Assembly: GCF_963259705.1 (NCBI RefSeq)
Contig: NC_081840.1
Span: 62,001-126,000 of the forward strand
Reading direction: 5' to 3'
Source: Myotis daubentonii
Lineage: Eukaryota > Chordata > Mammalia > Chiroptera > Vespertilionidae
DNA: 64,000 nucleotides
The notes beneath the pieces were generated by a model. The model was not told the origin of the DNA. It made no database searches and saw only the letters and a program-made list of their open reading frames with translations. Position numbers and translations under genes: made by a program. Below are positions 24,901-31,015 of the stretch, in pieces (the stretch's first letter is position 1; each line of letters starts with the position of its first letter).

Positions 24901-26106
24901 GCTCCCGCTCAGAAACCCGCTACAGGCAGGGGCTCCCACAGGGAGCGGCAGGGACCCCAGGACCCCTCAGAGGGGGGCATGCAGACCTGGGGCTGGCCAG
25001 GCCCCCCTGGAGGAGCCGTCCACACCCCGGGAAACCGAGGCCCAGGAGGATCTGGGGGTGGTCAGGCCCCCACCGAGTTCTCAGCCACACACGCCAGGGG
25101 AGACCCTGAGTCCCCCTGCACCCCCCTCCCCGCAGGCACAGGCAGCTTAGGGCCCAGCACCCTGCCCTCCGGGGCCTCCCGGGACTGGCTGCTCCTTCAC
25201 TGACTCAACACGCAGGGCCAGGCGGGGGGTGGGAGGGGGGCACCGGCCAGAGGGGGGTCTGGCTGGAGGGGGGGGCGCAGGGGGTGGGCTGGGGCCCCAG
25301 GACCTTGTCACGTGGGCAGAACCCAGGGGGGCCGCAGGCCAGGCTGGGGGTCCTCGGGAGGTGCCTAGGATGGGGGGGGCCAGGGCGGGGGGGGGGGGGA
25401 GCAGAGGCCCAGGGGCCGGGGCGGGGGCTGGGATGGGGTTCCCTGGGGCGGGGCGAGGAGCACCCTGGGGCTGACACTCCTGCCTCCCCCCAAAGGGGGA
25501 CAGGCCCCCATCCGGCAGGTGCCACGTTCGCCCACCGCCCAAGGCCCCGCTGGACGGAGAGCGTGACCCCGAAACCCAGGGGTGGGCGGCCTGGGGCGGG
25601 GTGACGCGGAGAACACGAGGCTGGGCCCCGCCGACACCCCGGCACAGGGCACCTCCTCCCGCCAGGCCGGGGGCCCCGAACCGGTCCTGGCCCCGCAGCG
25701 GGAGCGGGCCCCCCGCTCCGCCGAGCGCCCCCTCGGGGCTGGGGCGCCGGAAGGAAGCAGCGAAAGTTCGGGGCCTCCGGGGCCGGGCGGGGACCCCGAG
25801 GCGCCCCTGGCGGAGCCCGGCCCGGCGGCCCATCGCAGGCCGCTCCCCGCCCCCCGCGCCGCGGCCACGGGGACCCCAGCCCGCGGCCCCGGAGGCGGGC
25901 CACGTGCTCCCGCGGGGATCGGCTCGGGGGCAGGCCCGGCCCGAGGATGCTCGGCGCCCCCGCCCCCGCCCGCCGCCCCCGCCGGCCACGCAGGCGCCCC
26001 AACAGGTGGGCCGCGCGCCCCGCACCCGCGCGGATGGGGAGGCGCCGGGGGCGGCGGGGGCGCGGGCCGGGGCCTTACCTCCGACCCGGTACATGTTGGC
26101 GGCCAT
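944..26106 (-). CDS. MTA1: MTA1, metastasis-associated protein 1 (5' part, coding exons 1-9)
   Basis: MTA1 is a nuclear subunit of the NuRD histone-deacetylase and chromatin-remodelling complex; its ELM2-SANT region recruits HDAC1/2. Nine coding exons were read on the minus strand: 26079-26106, 8741-8808, 6155-6248, 5094-5141, 4852-4978, 4695-4758, 2987-3104, 1241-1343 and 944-1043. All junctions are GT-AG and all phases close. They give 250 residues, starting [19 protein letters not shown]. Residues 1 to about 164 form the BAH domain. The rest is most of ELM2, ending at ...SRDITL. The SANT, GATA zinc-finger and C-terminal parts lie past the left edge. The start has G at -3 and +4 and sits in a CpG island. 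Near-identity to human MTA1, rather than MTA2 or MTA3, and TEX22-PACS2 synteny fix the paralogue. One residue appears to be missing in the acidic linker (ADGEEG against ADNGEEG in human, recalled). Confidence 0.97.
1241..1343 (-). CDS. MTA1: MTA1 coding exon 8
   Basis: Encodes [20 protein letters not shown] to DQFLVVA, part of ELM2. The acceptor is CCGCAG and the donor GTGAGC. The human residues QSRLETQ and NPLTD appear here as QSKLETK and NPLVD, which are conservative changes. Confidence 0.96.
1600..1790. repeat. TG-rich repeat in MTA1 intron 7
   Basis: Degenerate TG/TGTGCG tract similar to the one at 320-830, in the middle of intron 7. Confidence 0.75.
2187..2615. repeat. Minisatellite, about 20-bp unit (MTA1 intron 7)
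   Basis: Roughly 22 head-to-tail copies of units such as GACAGCCAGGTGGGGGT and GACAGCCGGGGAGGGGT. Most variation is in G-run length. G-rich on the plus strand, so C-rich in the MTA1 transcript. Confidence 0.93.
2805..2958 (-). mobile_element. VES-type SINE, truncated, next to MTA1 exon 7
   Basis: Minus-strand VES copy. The A-rich tail is at the left, then the pyrimidine tract (GAGAGAGGAAGGGAGAGGG on plus). The GGCTGCCTCCTGCACGC-like core and a degraded tRNA-like head end about 30 bp from the exon 7 donor. Confidence 0.85.
2987..3104 (-). CDS. MTA1: MTA1 coding exon 7
   Basis: Encodes [20 protein letters not shown] to DITDLLRE, spanning the end of BAH and the start of ELM2. The acceptor is TTCCAG and the donor GTGGGC. 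A VES SINE ends about 30 bp downstream of the donor. Confidence 0.96.
3690..3835. repeat. Short minisatellite, 13-14 bp unit (MTA1 intron 6)
   Basis: About ten degenerate copies of AGGACCCCGCCCCC. No exon is seen elsewhere in intron 6 (3105-4694), which is otherwise plain GC-rich sequence. Confidence 0.85.
4695..4758 (-). CDS. MTA1: MTA1 coding exon 6
   Basis: Encodes [19 protein letters not shown] plus ERE in the BAH domain. The acceptor is CCGCAG and the donor GTGAGG. Confidence 0.96.
4852..4978 (-). CDS. MTA1: MTA1 coding exon 5
   Basis: Encodes [19 protein letters not shown] to SLPATHI in the BAH domain, including an acidic EMEEEME stretch. The acceptor is CTGCAG and the donor GTAGCC. 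Introns on either side are very short (93 and 115 bp). Confidence 0.96.
5094..5141 (-). CDS. MTA1: MTA1 coding exon 4
   Basis: Encodes [15 protein letters not shown] within the BAH domain. The acceptor is CTCCAG and the donor GTAGGG. It is one codon shorter than the human exon as recalled (ADG in place of ADNG). Confidence 0.95.
5325..5405. repeat. GGGTGTGGGAGGGGG tandem repeat
   Basis: About five copies of a 15-bp G-rich unit in MTA1 intron 3. Confidence 0.85.
5765..5985. repeat. Minisatellite, about 18-bp unit (MTA1 intron 3)
   Basis: About twelve copies of GCACCCAGGGCCCCCCCT with length variation in the C run. G-rich on the transcript strand. Confidence 0.92.
6155..6248 (-). CDS. MTA1: MTA1 coding exon 3
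   Basis: Encodes [17 protein letters not shown] to ALADKHA in the BAH domain. The acceptor is CTGCAG and the donor GTGAGT. The exon ends one base into a threonine codon. Confidence 0.96.
6595..6840. repeat. Minisatellite in MTA1 intron 2
   Basis: Imperfect repeats of GGTGAGGGACGGGGGGCCAA and CCACTGACC blocks. Each GGTGAG looks like a splice donor on the plus strand, opposite to the gene. Confidence 0.88.
7120..7208. repeat. 22-bp tandem repeat, four copies
   Basis: Four near-identical copies of GAGCACACCATGGCCAGGGG in MTA1 intron 2, each with an NcoI-like CCATGG. Confidence 0.92.
8605..8738. repeat. CA-rich repeat next to MTA1 exon 2
   Basis: CACACA tract with GCACACAC and ACATGCAC variants. 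It runs up to the exon 2 donor at 8740, so on the transcript strand intron 2 begins with a GU-rich tract. Confidence 0.88.
8741..8808 (-). CDS. MTA1: MTA1 coding exon 2
   Basis: Encodes D-YVYFENSS to EELNK, the start of the BAH domain. The acceptor is TTTGCAG and the donor GTAGTG. The exon is flanked on the acceptor side by a 1.5-kb minisatellite and on the donor side by a CA-rich repeat. Confidence 0.96.
8850..10375. repeat. 1.5-kb VNTR in MTA1 intron 1, about 20-bp unit
   Basis: About 70-75 copies of CCCCCACCCCCCAGGTCACAG with variants (CATGTCACAG, AGGTCACGGCC, AGGTCACACA). A 63-65 bp higher-order pattern with CACACACCCCCAGGTCAC appears after about 9720. On the MTA1 transcript strand every unit carries two G runs (GGGGGGTGGGGGCTGTGACC). 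The array starts about 40 bp upstream of the exon 2 acceptor. Confidence 0.96.
10376..11465. other. MTA1 intron 1 stretch without recognised features
   Basis: GC-rich, moderately CpG-containing intronic sequence. No exon with conserved coding sense and no recognised repeat. Confidence 0.6.
11466..12067 (+). mobile_element. HeliBat-type non-autonomous Helitron (host of a SPIN element)
   Basis: The left end near 11470 resembles a degraded HeliBat 5' end (AGTAAGTCTGATATGC), followed by the internal GACCACCAGGGGGCAGAC block. The right end is the 3' hairpin GTGCACAAATCTGTGCAC followed by CAGGCCTCTAG, with the CTAG terminus at 12067. Helitrons need no inverted repeats or target duplication. The copy is split by the hAT element at 11565-11876. 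Confidence 0.8.
11565..11876 (+). mobile_element. SPIN-type non-autonomous hAT transposon
   Basis: About 310 bp with terminal inverted repeats AGTGGTTCTCAACCT and GGTTGAGAACCGCTG. The subterminal GGCGACCCCTGTGAAAGG and GGGGTCGCGACCCACAGG are characteristic of SPIN_NA. GACTAG occurs on both sides, consistent with part of the 8-bp hAT target duplication. No transposase is present. Confidence 0.92.
12090..12270 (+). mobile_element. VES-type SINE, diverged
   Basis: Degraded A-box region followed by AGAGCGTCGGCC and GGGTTCAATTCTGGGC (B box), then a pyrimidine tract. The 3' part runs into an opposite-strand VES copy. Confidence 0.75.
12285..12518 (-). mobile_element. VES-type SINE with GGA-expanded tract
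   Basis: Minus-strand copy with an AACCCTTGCCCAAGGATATT tail and a GGAGGAGG run at about 12345-12395. It then has ACACATCGACTGGTTGCCTC and the tRNA-like head ending GCATGCAGGCCAGGGC. Confidence 0.85.
12900..12945. repeat. (TG)n/(CG)n microsatellite
   Basis: TG dinucleotide run passing into CGCGCG. Confidence 0.95.
13075..13127 (-). mobile_element. VES-type SINE, 3' tail fragment
   Basis: AATCCTCACCTGAGGCTATT and TTTTTCCCATTGATTTTT match the tail of the longer VES subtype seen at 12285 and 62313. The rest is missing. Confidence 0.6.
13136..13355 (+). mobile_element. VES-type SINE, full length
   Basis: CCCTGGCTGGTTTGGCTCAG head, A-box TGGCTCAGTGG, B-box GGGTTCGATTCTGG, GGGGGGCGTGCAGGAGGCAG core and AATAAAAATATA tail. 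Confidence 0.96.
13366..13585 (+). mobile_element. VES-type SINE, full length
   Basis: Second of three direct copies in a row. Intact A and B boxes (GTGGATAGAGCG, GGGTTCGATTCC). It lacks the GTGGGGGGCGTGC block and ends GAAAAAATATCCTTGGGTGA. Confidence 0.95.
13590..13822 (+). mobile_element. VES-type SINE, full length
   Basis: Third direct copy. Intact head and A box, B box altered to AGTTTCAATTCC, tail of AATAATAATAATAAAAAG. Confidence 0.95.
13828..14036 (-). mobile_element. VES-type SINE
   Basis: Minus-strand copy with a long GAGA tract at 13848-13880 and a 17-base C run at about 13920. The tRNA-like head ends CACTGAGCCACACCGGCCGG. Confidence 0.95.
14037..14155 (-). mobile_element. VES-type SINE, partial
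   Basis: Minus-strand fragment with ACACATCAACTGGTTGCCTC and GGGATCGAACCTGCAACTGA. The head is missing. Confidence 0.8.
14545..14550. repeat. Target-site duplication of the LTR element (left copy)
   Basis: GACGGA directly before the left LTR, identical to 18346-18351. A 6-bp duplication is what class II (betaretrovirus-like) integrases make. Confidence 0.92.
14551..15331 (-). repeat. LTR (3' LTR in retroviral orientation), 781 bp
   Basis: TG...CA bounded. It differs from the other two LTRs by lacking a 24-bp segment (present at about 16195-16218) and by several substitutions near the U5 end. A TATA-like TATAAATA is on minus at 15010-15017. Confidence 0.92.
15332..16033 (-). mobile_element. 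Internal region of the LTR element, copy 1
   Basis: 702 bp between LTRs, with the polypurine tract at its left end and the primer site at its right end. It holds a 50-bp direct duplication around 15673-15785 (ACTCAGTATGGCACATCTTC twice). Near the primer site, a second degenerate leader block holds GGAGTCCTATCC and CTTACCTAAGGG. Confidence 0.9.
16014..16031 (-). other. Primer-binding site for tRNA-Lys3, copy 1
   Basis: On minus, TGGCGCCCGAACAGGGAC, complementary over 18 of 18 bases to the 3' end of tRNA-Lys3. It begins two bases (TA) after the LTR end at 16034. Confidence 0.93.
16034..16838 (-). repeat. LTR (middle), 805 bp
   Basis: Includes the 24-bp segment missing in the left LTR. No difference from the right LTR was found by eye. 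TATA-like TATAAATA on minus at about 16517-16524. Confidence 0.92.
16839..17540 (-). mobile_element. Internal region of the LTR element, copy 2
   Basis: No difference from 15332-16033 was found by eye, including the internal 50-bp duplication and the homopolymer runs. Confidence 0.9.
17521..17538 (-). other. Primer-binding site for tRNA-Lys3, copy 2
   Basis: Same 18 bases as at 16014-16031, exactly 1507 bp away. This is the copy adjacent to the true 5' LTR. Confidence 0.93.
17541..18345 (-). repeat. LTR (5' LTR in retroviral orientation), 805 bp
   Basis: First LTR in the minus direction, starting TGCCGGGAGCCGG at 18345, followed by the 6-bp target duplication. Confidence 0.92.
18346..18351. 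repeat. Target-site duplication of the LTR element (right copy)
   Basis: GACGGA, matching 14545-14550. Confidence 0.92.
18352..18915. other. CpG-rich stretch of MTA1 intron 1
   Basis: Dense CpG sequence (GGACGGCCGGAGCG, GGCCGCGGGTGGG) that continues the CpG-rich block at 14165-14544 on the other side of the LTR element. No coding sense was recognised. It may be an intragenic CpG island. Confidence 0.55.
18922..19137 (-). mobile_element. VES-type SINE, full length
   Basis: Minus-strand copy with AAAAATATATATTTTTATTG tail and head ending AACCACTGAGCCACACCAGC. Confidence 0.95.
19170..19372 (+). mobile_element. VES-type SINE, 5'-truncated
   Basis: Starts inside the A-box region (TTCGATCTATGAACC). 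It has the GGGGGCGAGCAGGAGGCACC core and ends ATCAATAAAAAATATA. The head is missing. Confidence 0.88.
19440..19742. repeat. Minisatellite, about 30-35 bp unit
   Basis: About nine copies of GCTGCTGGGAGACGCGGGGG followed by AAGGGGACCCC variants, next to the L1 fragment that starts near 19742. Confidence 0.92.
19992..20205 (+). mobile_element. VES-type SINE inside L1
   Basis: Diverged head (CCCGGCCAGCGGGGCCCAGG), GGTCCAATTCCTGG B box, usual core and A-rich tail. Flanked on both sides by L1 sequence. Confidence 0.88.
20264..20974 (+). mobile_element. Non-autonomous hAT transposon inside L1
   Basis: Left end CAGCGGGTCCCGGCGGGG, right end GGTTGGGGACCACTG, which fit hAT CAGNGG...CCNCTG termini. 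CCTAG occurs on both sides, and the L1 sequence reads through across it. About 710 bp, including a VES copy. No transposase reading frame. Confidence 0.72.
20690..20932 (+). mobile_element. VES-type SINE inside the hAT element
   Basis: Near-intact copy: TTTGGCTCAGTGGACAGAGC, GGGTTCGACTCCGG, GGGGGGTGTGCAGGAGGCAG, tail AATCAATAAAATAAATTAAA. Confidence 0.95.
21255..21797 (-). mobile_element. HeliBat-type Helitron
   Basis: Starts on plus with CTAGTGCCCCGGTGCACGGA GTCGTGCAC, the reverse of a Helitron 3' hairpin plus CTAG end. Ends at about 21797 with ATTAGCCTTTTACACAGATA, the reverse of the 5' end. Internal GTGGTCAGTGTGCGTCACAG matches the other Helitron copies. Confidence 0.82.
21798..22008 (-). 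mobile_element. HeliBat-type Helitron, short internal deletion form
   Basis: CTAGAGGCCTGGTGCATGAA (reverse of the 3' end) to TTTGCATATTAGGCTTTTAT ATAGAGAG (reverse of the 5' end). It lies directly after the previous copy in the same orientation. Confidence 0.85.
22186..22400 (+). mobile_element. VES-type SINE
   Basis: GCGTGGCTCAGTGGCCGAGT, CACAGTTTGATTCCC, GGCATGCAGGAGGCAGCTGA and a CAAAAAAAACCAAAACAAAA tail. Confidence 0.92.
22408..22640 (+). mobile_element. VES-type SINE with CCGT expansion
   Basis: Head GGGCTGGTGGCTCAG. The A/B-box interval contains (GTCC)n at 22443-22470, where the anticodon-like loop normally lies. The tail is AAAACAAAAACAAA. Confidence 0.82.
22936..23165 (+). mobile_element. 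VES-type SINE
   Basis: CCCGGGCTGCGTGGCTCAGG, GAGCGTCGACCTAGGAGCCA, a GTGTGTGTGTGGGGGGG tract and AATTAAAAAATAGAT tail. Confidence 0.92.
23170..25480. other. GC-rich MTA1 intron 1 sequence, no gene recognised
   Basis: High GC with scattered CpG. No conserved exon or known repeat recognised, apart from a short (GCCGTG)n at about 24010-24035 and G runs near 25385. Confidence 0.5.
26079..26106 (-). CDS. MTA1: MTA1 coding exon 1
   Basis: Encodes MAANMYRVG plus the first base of the next codon (D). The ATG is at 26106-26104. The donor GTAAGG follows immediately at 26078. A second in-frame ATG is codon 5. Confidence 0.96.
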
Positions 26107-26214
26107 GTCCGGCGGCGGCGGGGCCGCGGGCAGCGCGGGCGGCGGGGCCGGGAAAATGGAGGCGCGGGCGGCGGGCGGGGGCGCGGGGCGGGCGGGCGGT
26201 TTAAAGGGGCCGCT

Positions 26215-26232
26215 GCCGCCGCCGCCGCCGCG
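26215..26232. repeat. (GCC)n trinucleotide repeat in the MTA1 5' UTR/promoter
   Basis: About six consecutive GCC triplets roughly 110 bp upstream of the ATG. Confidence 0.9.
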
Positions 26233-26339
26233 GAGGCCGCGCAGGGACCGAGGCCGCGGGCGGGAGAGGAAGAGGCGGGGCCGCGCGGGGGAGGGGCCTG
26301 GTTCCCGCCGCCTCCGGGCTCGGGCCTCCCCTCCCGGTC

Positions 26340-26718
26340 CAGGCCGCTCCCCGTGCCCGGTGCCCCCTGTGCCCAGATCCCCCCTGAGCCCAGATCCCCC
26401 CTGTGCCCAGATCCCCCTGTGCCCAGGTCCCCCCCCCCGCCCCGTGCCTAGGTCCCTCCCGTGCCCAAATCCCCCCCGTGCCCAGGTCCCCCCTGTTCCC
26501 AGATACCCCCTGTGCCCAGATCCCCCCTGTACCCAGGCCCCCGTGCCCAGATCCCCCCTGTGCCCAGGTCCCCCTGTGCCCAGATGCCCCCTGTGCCCGG
26601 TCCCCCCTGTGCCCAGGTCCCCCTGTGCCCAGATCCCCCCTGTGCCTGGTCCCCCCTGTGCCCAGGTCCCCCTGTGCCCGGCCCTCCCTGTGCCCACGTC
26701 TCCCCTGTGCCCAGGTTC
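26340..26718. repeat. Minisatellite, about 17-bp unit, upstream of MTA1
   Basis: About 22 copies of TGTGCCCAGATCCCCCC and TGTGCCCAGGTCCCCC, starting just outside the CpG island. Confidence 0.94.
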
Positions 26719-26719
26719 T

Positions 26720-28220
26720 GAGGCTCCCAGGGGAAAGCTGGAGCAGAGGGGTGGCGCTCCCTGCACTGCTGGGCGCGAGGGACGGGTGCAGGGTGGGTGG
26801 GGTTTGCTCTGAGCAAGACCCCGGGTTCCTGCCCCATTTACTCAGATGGAGGGGGTCTGGGCTGGAGGAGGGACGGGGTCCAGTTGGAGGAACATGGAGT
26901 GGGAGCTCGGAGACCCCAGCTGCGTGCAGGGGCCTGGGGGTGGCGGCCCGGGCACAGGCCCCTGGCACAGGCCCCTGGAGGCATGGCGAGGAGGGCGGGC
27001 CCGCCAGAGCCCAGGGGTGCCGAGGGGGCGGGACCAGAGCTGTGATTGACGGGGGATATTGAGGGGTGAGGGGTAGGGGTGAGGGGTAGGGGTGAGGGCC
27101 AGGGGGAATGCTCCCCTCGCTGTGTGGCCTGCATCGGTCGTCCAGGGGGGAGCAATGCTGCAGCACAGGGTCTCCTACCAACACCCAGCACGCGACCAGC
27201 CGGGCCCACAAGTGCCAGCAGCTGTGGGGCTGGCACCCAGCACCCCGTGCCCCCGAGACAGGAGGCCGCGCCGGGCACAGCACCCACCGCCGGGCAGGAA
27301 GCCCACGGTCTCCCTCCACCCAGGGAGGTGGCCAAGGCCCGGGGTCTGAGGGAAGCCCCCCGAGTTCCAAGTCTCCCCAGGAGAGAGAAGGCGGCCCTCA
27401 CGGAGCAGCGCAGGGCCCAGCTCCTGCCGGGTCCACGCCTCCGGGCGATGCCAGGCCTGCCACCTGCTCCTCCGTGTCAGAGCCGGGCAAAGGGTCGGAT
27501 TCACCCATTAGCCGCAGAGCAGACCCGGTCTGGGCGGAATGACCTATGAAGGCCACCCCCGCAGTTCAACAGACGCGGGAAGAGGCGGGCGTGAGGCTGG
27601 GAGACCTTGCAGAGGGCACCCTGGGCATGAGGAGCCCCGAGGTGCTCAACCACCAGCGGAGGAGACGGCGGGGAGAGGGGGTGCGGTGACACAAGCCCCT
27701 CCTGGCACAGGGATCTCGGGGCGCTGCCTGCAGGTCAGGAGGTGGGGGGCCCAGGGGTCTGTCCCCTGGTGGGCGAGCAGGCAGGCCCGGGGACGCTGGC
27801 TTTGCCGCTGGGGGCTCTGAGGGCCGGGCTGGCCTTCGTTCAGAGGGTGGGCCCGGCTGAGGGTGGAGGCCGAGTCGGCACTGGGGCCGAGGAGAGGCTC
27901 GGGGCGCAGACGCCCTGCGAGGCAGATCCAGGGCTCCCAGGAGCCCGAGAGCCTGCGGGCATGACCCAGGGAGACCTGCCCACGGGCACCTCCCAGACAG
28001 GTACCAGCTGCTGGGCTGGCCAGTCGCAGCCCCTTTGGAGCCTGAACAGGAGTCTGGGCAACGCAAAGCCAAGTCCCCTGGGAGCAGGAAGGCCTCCAGA
28101 AAACACCTTTAACCCTAGAACCCCCCCCCCCCCGCCCCACCAGGCCCCGCCACACATGAACGTCTTTAAAAATACAAAAGCCATTAGCATAAGCAATGGG
28201 CACAGACACTGGGGCAGTGG
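26720..28220. other. Intergenic stretch upstream of MTA1, no gene recognised
   Basis: GC-rich sequence with a short GAGGGGTAGGGGT repeat at 27060-27100 and a C run at about 28125. Reading frames here lack any recognised protein similarity. Confidence 0.55.
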
Positions 28221-28224
28221 GGGC

Positions 28225-28310
28225 CTGCCCTGGGGTGGGAGTGGCGGGGGGGGGCAGTCATTCGGGAAAAGGAGACATGTAATACTTTCAACAATAAAGT
28301 ATGGTAAAAT
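28225..28310 (+). mobile_element. L1 3'-end fragment
   Basis: AGACATGTAATACTTTCAAC AATAAAG matches the reverse of the L1 3' end seen at about 36275-36300. An AT-rich tail follows to 28360. Confidence 0.6.
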
Positions 28311-28362
28311 ATATATATATTTTTTCCTATATAATAAATATATATATAATAAATATATAATC

Positions 28363-28727
28363 CTATATAATAAAGAGATGATATGCAAATTAACCCTCAC
28401 ACCCTCACAAGATGGCTGCCTGTGACCAGGCCGGCAGGGGGAGTAGTGAGGGATGACCAAATGACTGAACAGCAGGCTGCGTGGGGCAACCAGGCTGGCG
28501 GGGGAGGGGGTGCAGTTGGGGGCCACCAGGCTGGCACCAGGGGGCAGTTAGAGGTGACCAGGCAGGCAGGCAGGCAGGTCAGCGATTAGGAGCCAGCAGT
28601 CCAGGATACCGGCAGTCCCCTAAGGGGTCCCAGACATCCCCCAAGGGGTCCCAGTTTGGAGAGGGTGCAGGCTGGGCTGAGGGGACCCCCCCCCCCGCAC
28701 CAATTTCGTGCACTGGGCCTCTGGTAT
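28363..28727 (+). mobile_element. HeliBat-type non-autonomous Helitron
   Basis: Begins TCCTATATAATAAAGAGATG ATATGCAAATT, the diagnostic 5' end, and ends TTTCGTGCACTGGGCCTCTGG with a CTRR-type terminus. A (GGCAGGCA)n stretch lies at 28560-28580. No helicase reading frame. Confidence 0.88.
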
Positions 28728-29105
28728 ATGTATAAAAGCCGAGCTTAAATCCAGCCACTGAGGCTACAGCCGCCACCAACCCGGAGGGGCAGAGCGGGGG
28801 GCGGGGTGAGCTGGCACAAGGGCCTCCAGGGCACAGGGACCCGGGGGTGTCAGGCGGGGCACAGGGGGGCAGGACAGCCAGCTCCTACTGCTCAAACCAA
28901 GGGGCACCGTCCGGCCCTGGTTCTGTGATTTCTCAACAGTCCTGGAGGATCGTTTAACCTTGGGGAGGAGCAGCACCCACCTCGCCCACAGCCGGCCCTC
29001 AGGACTGACTGTCATTTGGCCCCGGCCTTAGGAACGGCCGAGGGGCCTCGCCCAGCGCAGCAGCGGCCGTCTTGGCGATGAAATCGTGGGCAACATTTTA
29101 AAAGC
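28728..29105. other. Intergenic stretch, nothing recognised
   Basis: No coding sense or known repeat seen. Confidence 0.5.
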
Positions 29106-29330
29106 TTTTTGCCCGGCTGGCGTGGCTCAGTGGCTGAGCATCGACCTATGAATCAGGTCACAGGTTTGACTCCCGGTCGGGGCACATGCCGGGGACGTGG
29201 GCTCCATCCCCAGTGGGGGGCGTGCAGCAGGCGGCCGATCCATGCTTCTCTCTCATCATTGATGCTTCTCTCCCTCCCTCTCCTTTCCTCTGAAAGCAAT
29301 AAAAAGGTACTTTTTAAAAACACGCACACT
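29106..29330 (+). mobile_element. VES-type SINE
   Basis: CCCGGCTGGCGTGGCTCAGT, CAGGTTTGACTCCCGG, GGGGGCGTGCAGCAGGCGGC and a GCAATAAAAAGGTACTTTTT tail. Confidence 0.95.
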
Positions 29331-29859
29331 TGGTTGTAGCTTGTTGAATAGAGAGTGCGCTTGCAACCAAAGCAGTCATTGTTCTGGGGGGGCAGTGGCT
29401 GGGCTGGGCCCGGGCGGAGGGGCTCCCCTTACTGCTTGGGTGTGTCCAGTGGCCTCCGACCCTCCTCCACACAGGCCTGACTCACGGCACAGGCGGTGCC
29501 AGAGCACCGGGGGGCCGCCCGGGAGCCTGAGCGCATTGCTGGGGGGGGGGGGGGGACAGCAGCGCCGCGGCCGTTTAGAGGGACGAGTGCAGAGCCCAAA
29601 GCAGTGTCTGCCGGCAGCGTGACGGTGGCGTCCTAGCAGGACTGATGCTGTCCACCCGTCGGCCGGGGAGCCCTGGGGGCACCCAGCACGGGCACGGTTG
29701 GCACCTGGGGTCGGTCACTCTGGGCTGTGGGTGTCCTGTGCGCTGGGATGTGAGCCCCCGGGTGCCAGGAGCCCTGGGAAGACAGTTCCTCCCCGATATC
29801 CACGCCTCCCCACCGTAACTGCTCGGTCTCACAGCGAGGGGTGAAGGCTGCTCCCCGAA

Positions 29860-30572
29860 TGCCGGTGTCCAACCCCAGCGGGTCCAGGGGTCCCCAAAGG
29901 TGAGGACGGAGTCGGTGAAGAAGGAAGGACACGGAGACAGTGTTCAGTTGATCAGCAGCCTAGCCAGGATCTCCAGCCAAGTTCTGGTCTGGATCTCCAG
30001 AGAGGTTCTGCTTCGGATCTCCAGCCAGGTTCTGTGGCCATGTTCCCTCGCTAGGTTCTCCAGCCAGGTTCTGTCTGAGATCTCTAGCCAGGTTCGGTCA
30101 CCAGGTTCTAGTCAGGTTCTCTTGCCATATTTCTGTAGTCAGGTTCAGTCCAGGATCTTTTGCCATGTTCTCTCCAGCAAAGTTCTTCTGTCTGTAGGTT
30201 CTGTGTAGGTTCTGTCTTCTGAAGTCTGTCTCTTGCTGTCTTGTTGCATCTGTATTTATACCAGTTGATTCCAATCCTATCAATCTCTATTCCAAAGGTT
30301 AGGGCGTTTCTTATCTCCATTCCAGGGAGTAAAGATTATGTAGCTTAAGCATGATTGTTCGTAGTTAAAGTGATTAATTACCCGCCTGGCACTTAGTTAA
30401 GAGGTTTTATTCCCTCCCTAACTTCAGGGGAAAATCCCTACCTGGGGAAACAACCTTTCTCAGAGACCTTGGTTAAAACACACAGTGCCAAGAAGGTGAG
30501 CAAACATATTAAGAACCGTATGCCATACATGCCAGGTCCCTTGAAACAGCAAGGATGGACCGGCTCCCGGCA
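29860..30572 (-). mobile_element. Solo LTR of the same betaretrovirus-like family
   Basis: 713 bp with TGCCGG and CTCCCGGCA ends. It aligns along its length to the LTRs at 14551-18345 but has several small deletions. Flanked by a perfect 6-bp duplication CCCGAA (29854-29859 and 30573-30578). No internal sequence, so it was left by LTR-LTR recombination. Confidence 0.93.
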
Positions 30573-30884
30573 CCCGAAGACCCTAAAACAGTATCCCGGG
30601 TGCCAGCAGCCGGACAGTCCCATGGTCCCTAAAAGGAGAGGAGGCAGGAGGGAGAAGTGAGGCGGGAAGGGGGTCGGATGCCACGCTGCTGACCTGGGAG
30701 TTGGCGGAAGGGACTCTGAGCCCAGGGATGCGGGCAGTTCCAGAAGCTGGACGGGCCAGGAGTGGACGTCCCCTGGCACCTCTGGGAAGGAAGGCAGCCT
30801 GGCCCACACCTGCCCAGCCCACCCCGGGGGCCTGCCTGCACCTCTGGGGAGCCACAGGGAGTGACCGAGGCAGCAGCGCTCTGC

Positions 30885-31015
30885 GGGGACGGGGAGGACG
30901 GGGAGGACGGGGATGGAGGACGGGGAGGACGGGGAGGACGGGGAGGACGGGGATGGAGGACGGGGAGGACGGGGAGGACGGGGAGGACGGGGATGGAGGA
31001 CGGGGAGGACGCGGG
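30885..31015. repeat. 9-bp tandem repeat with higher-order structure
   Basis: GACGGGGAG repeats interrupted by GATGGAG every few units, giving a period of about 51 bp. Followed at 31142-31172 by GCGGAGG repeats. Confidence 0.9.

Larger units (their letters stand above)
25480..26335 (-). promoter_or_regulatory. MTA1: MTA1 CpG-island promoter and 5' UTR
   Basis: Very CpG-dense block surrounding the MTA1 start, with many GC boxes (GGGGCGGG, CCCGCCC). The 5' UTR on minus carries a (GGC)n tract at 26215-26232. There is no canonical TATA box; TTTAAA at 26200-26206 is the only AT-rich spot. Fits a housekeeping-type dispersed promoter. The transcription start cannot be fixed from sequence. Confidence 0.75.

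Noticed and set aside
26200..26206. TTTAAA as a TATA box for MTA1
   Set aside because: Isolated in a CpG island, without a proper TATAWA match; MTA1-type promoters are usually TATA-less. Mentioned only as an AT-rich spot.
25147..27370. Long Gly/Thr/His-rich frames around the MTA1 promoter on minus
   Set aside because: They translate the 17-bp minisatellite and the unspliced CpG island; only 26079-26106 is MTA1 coding.
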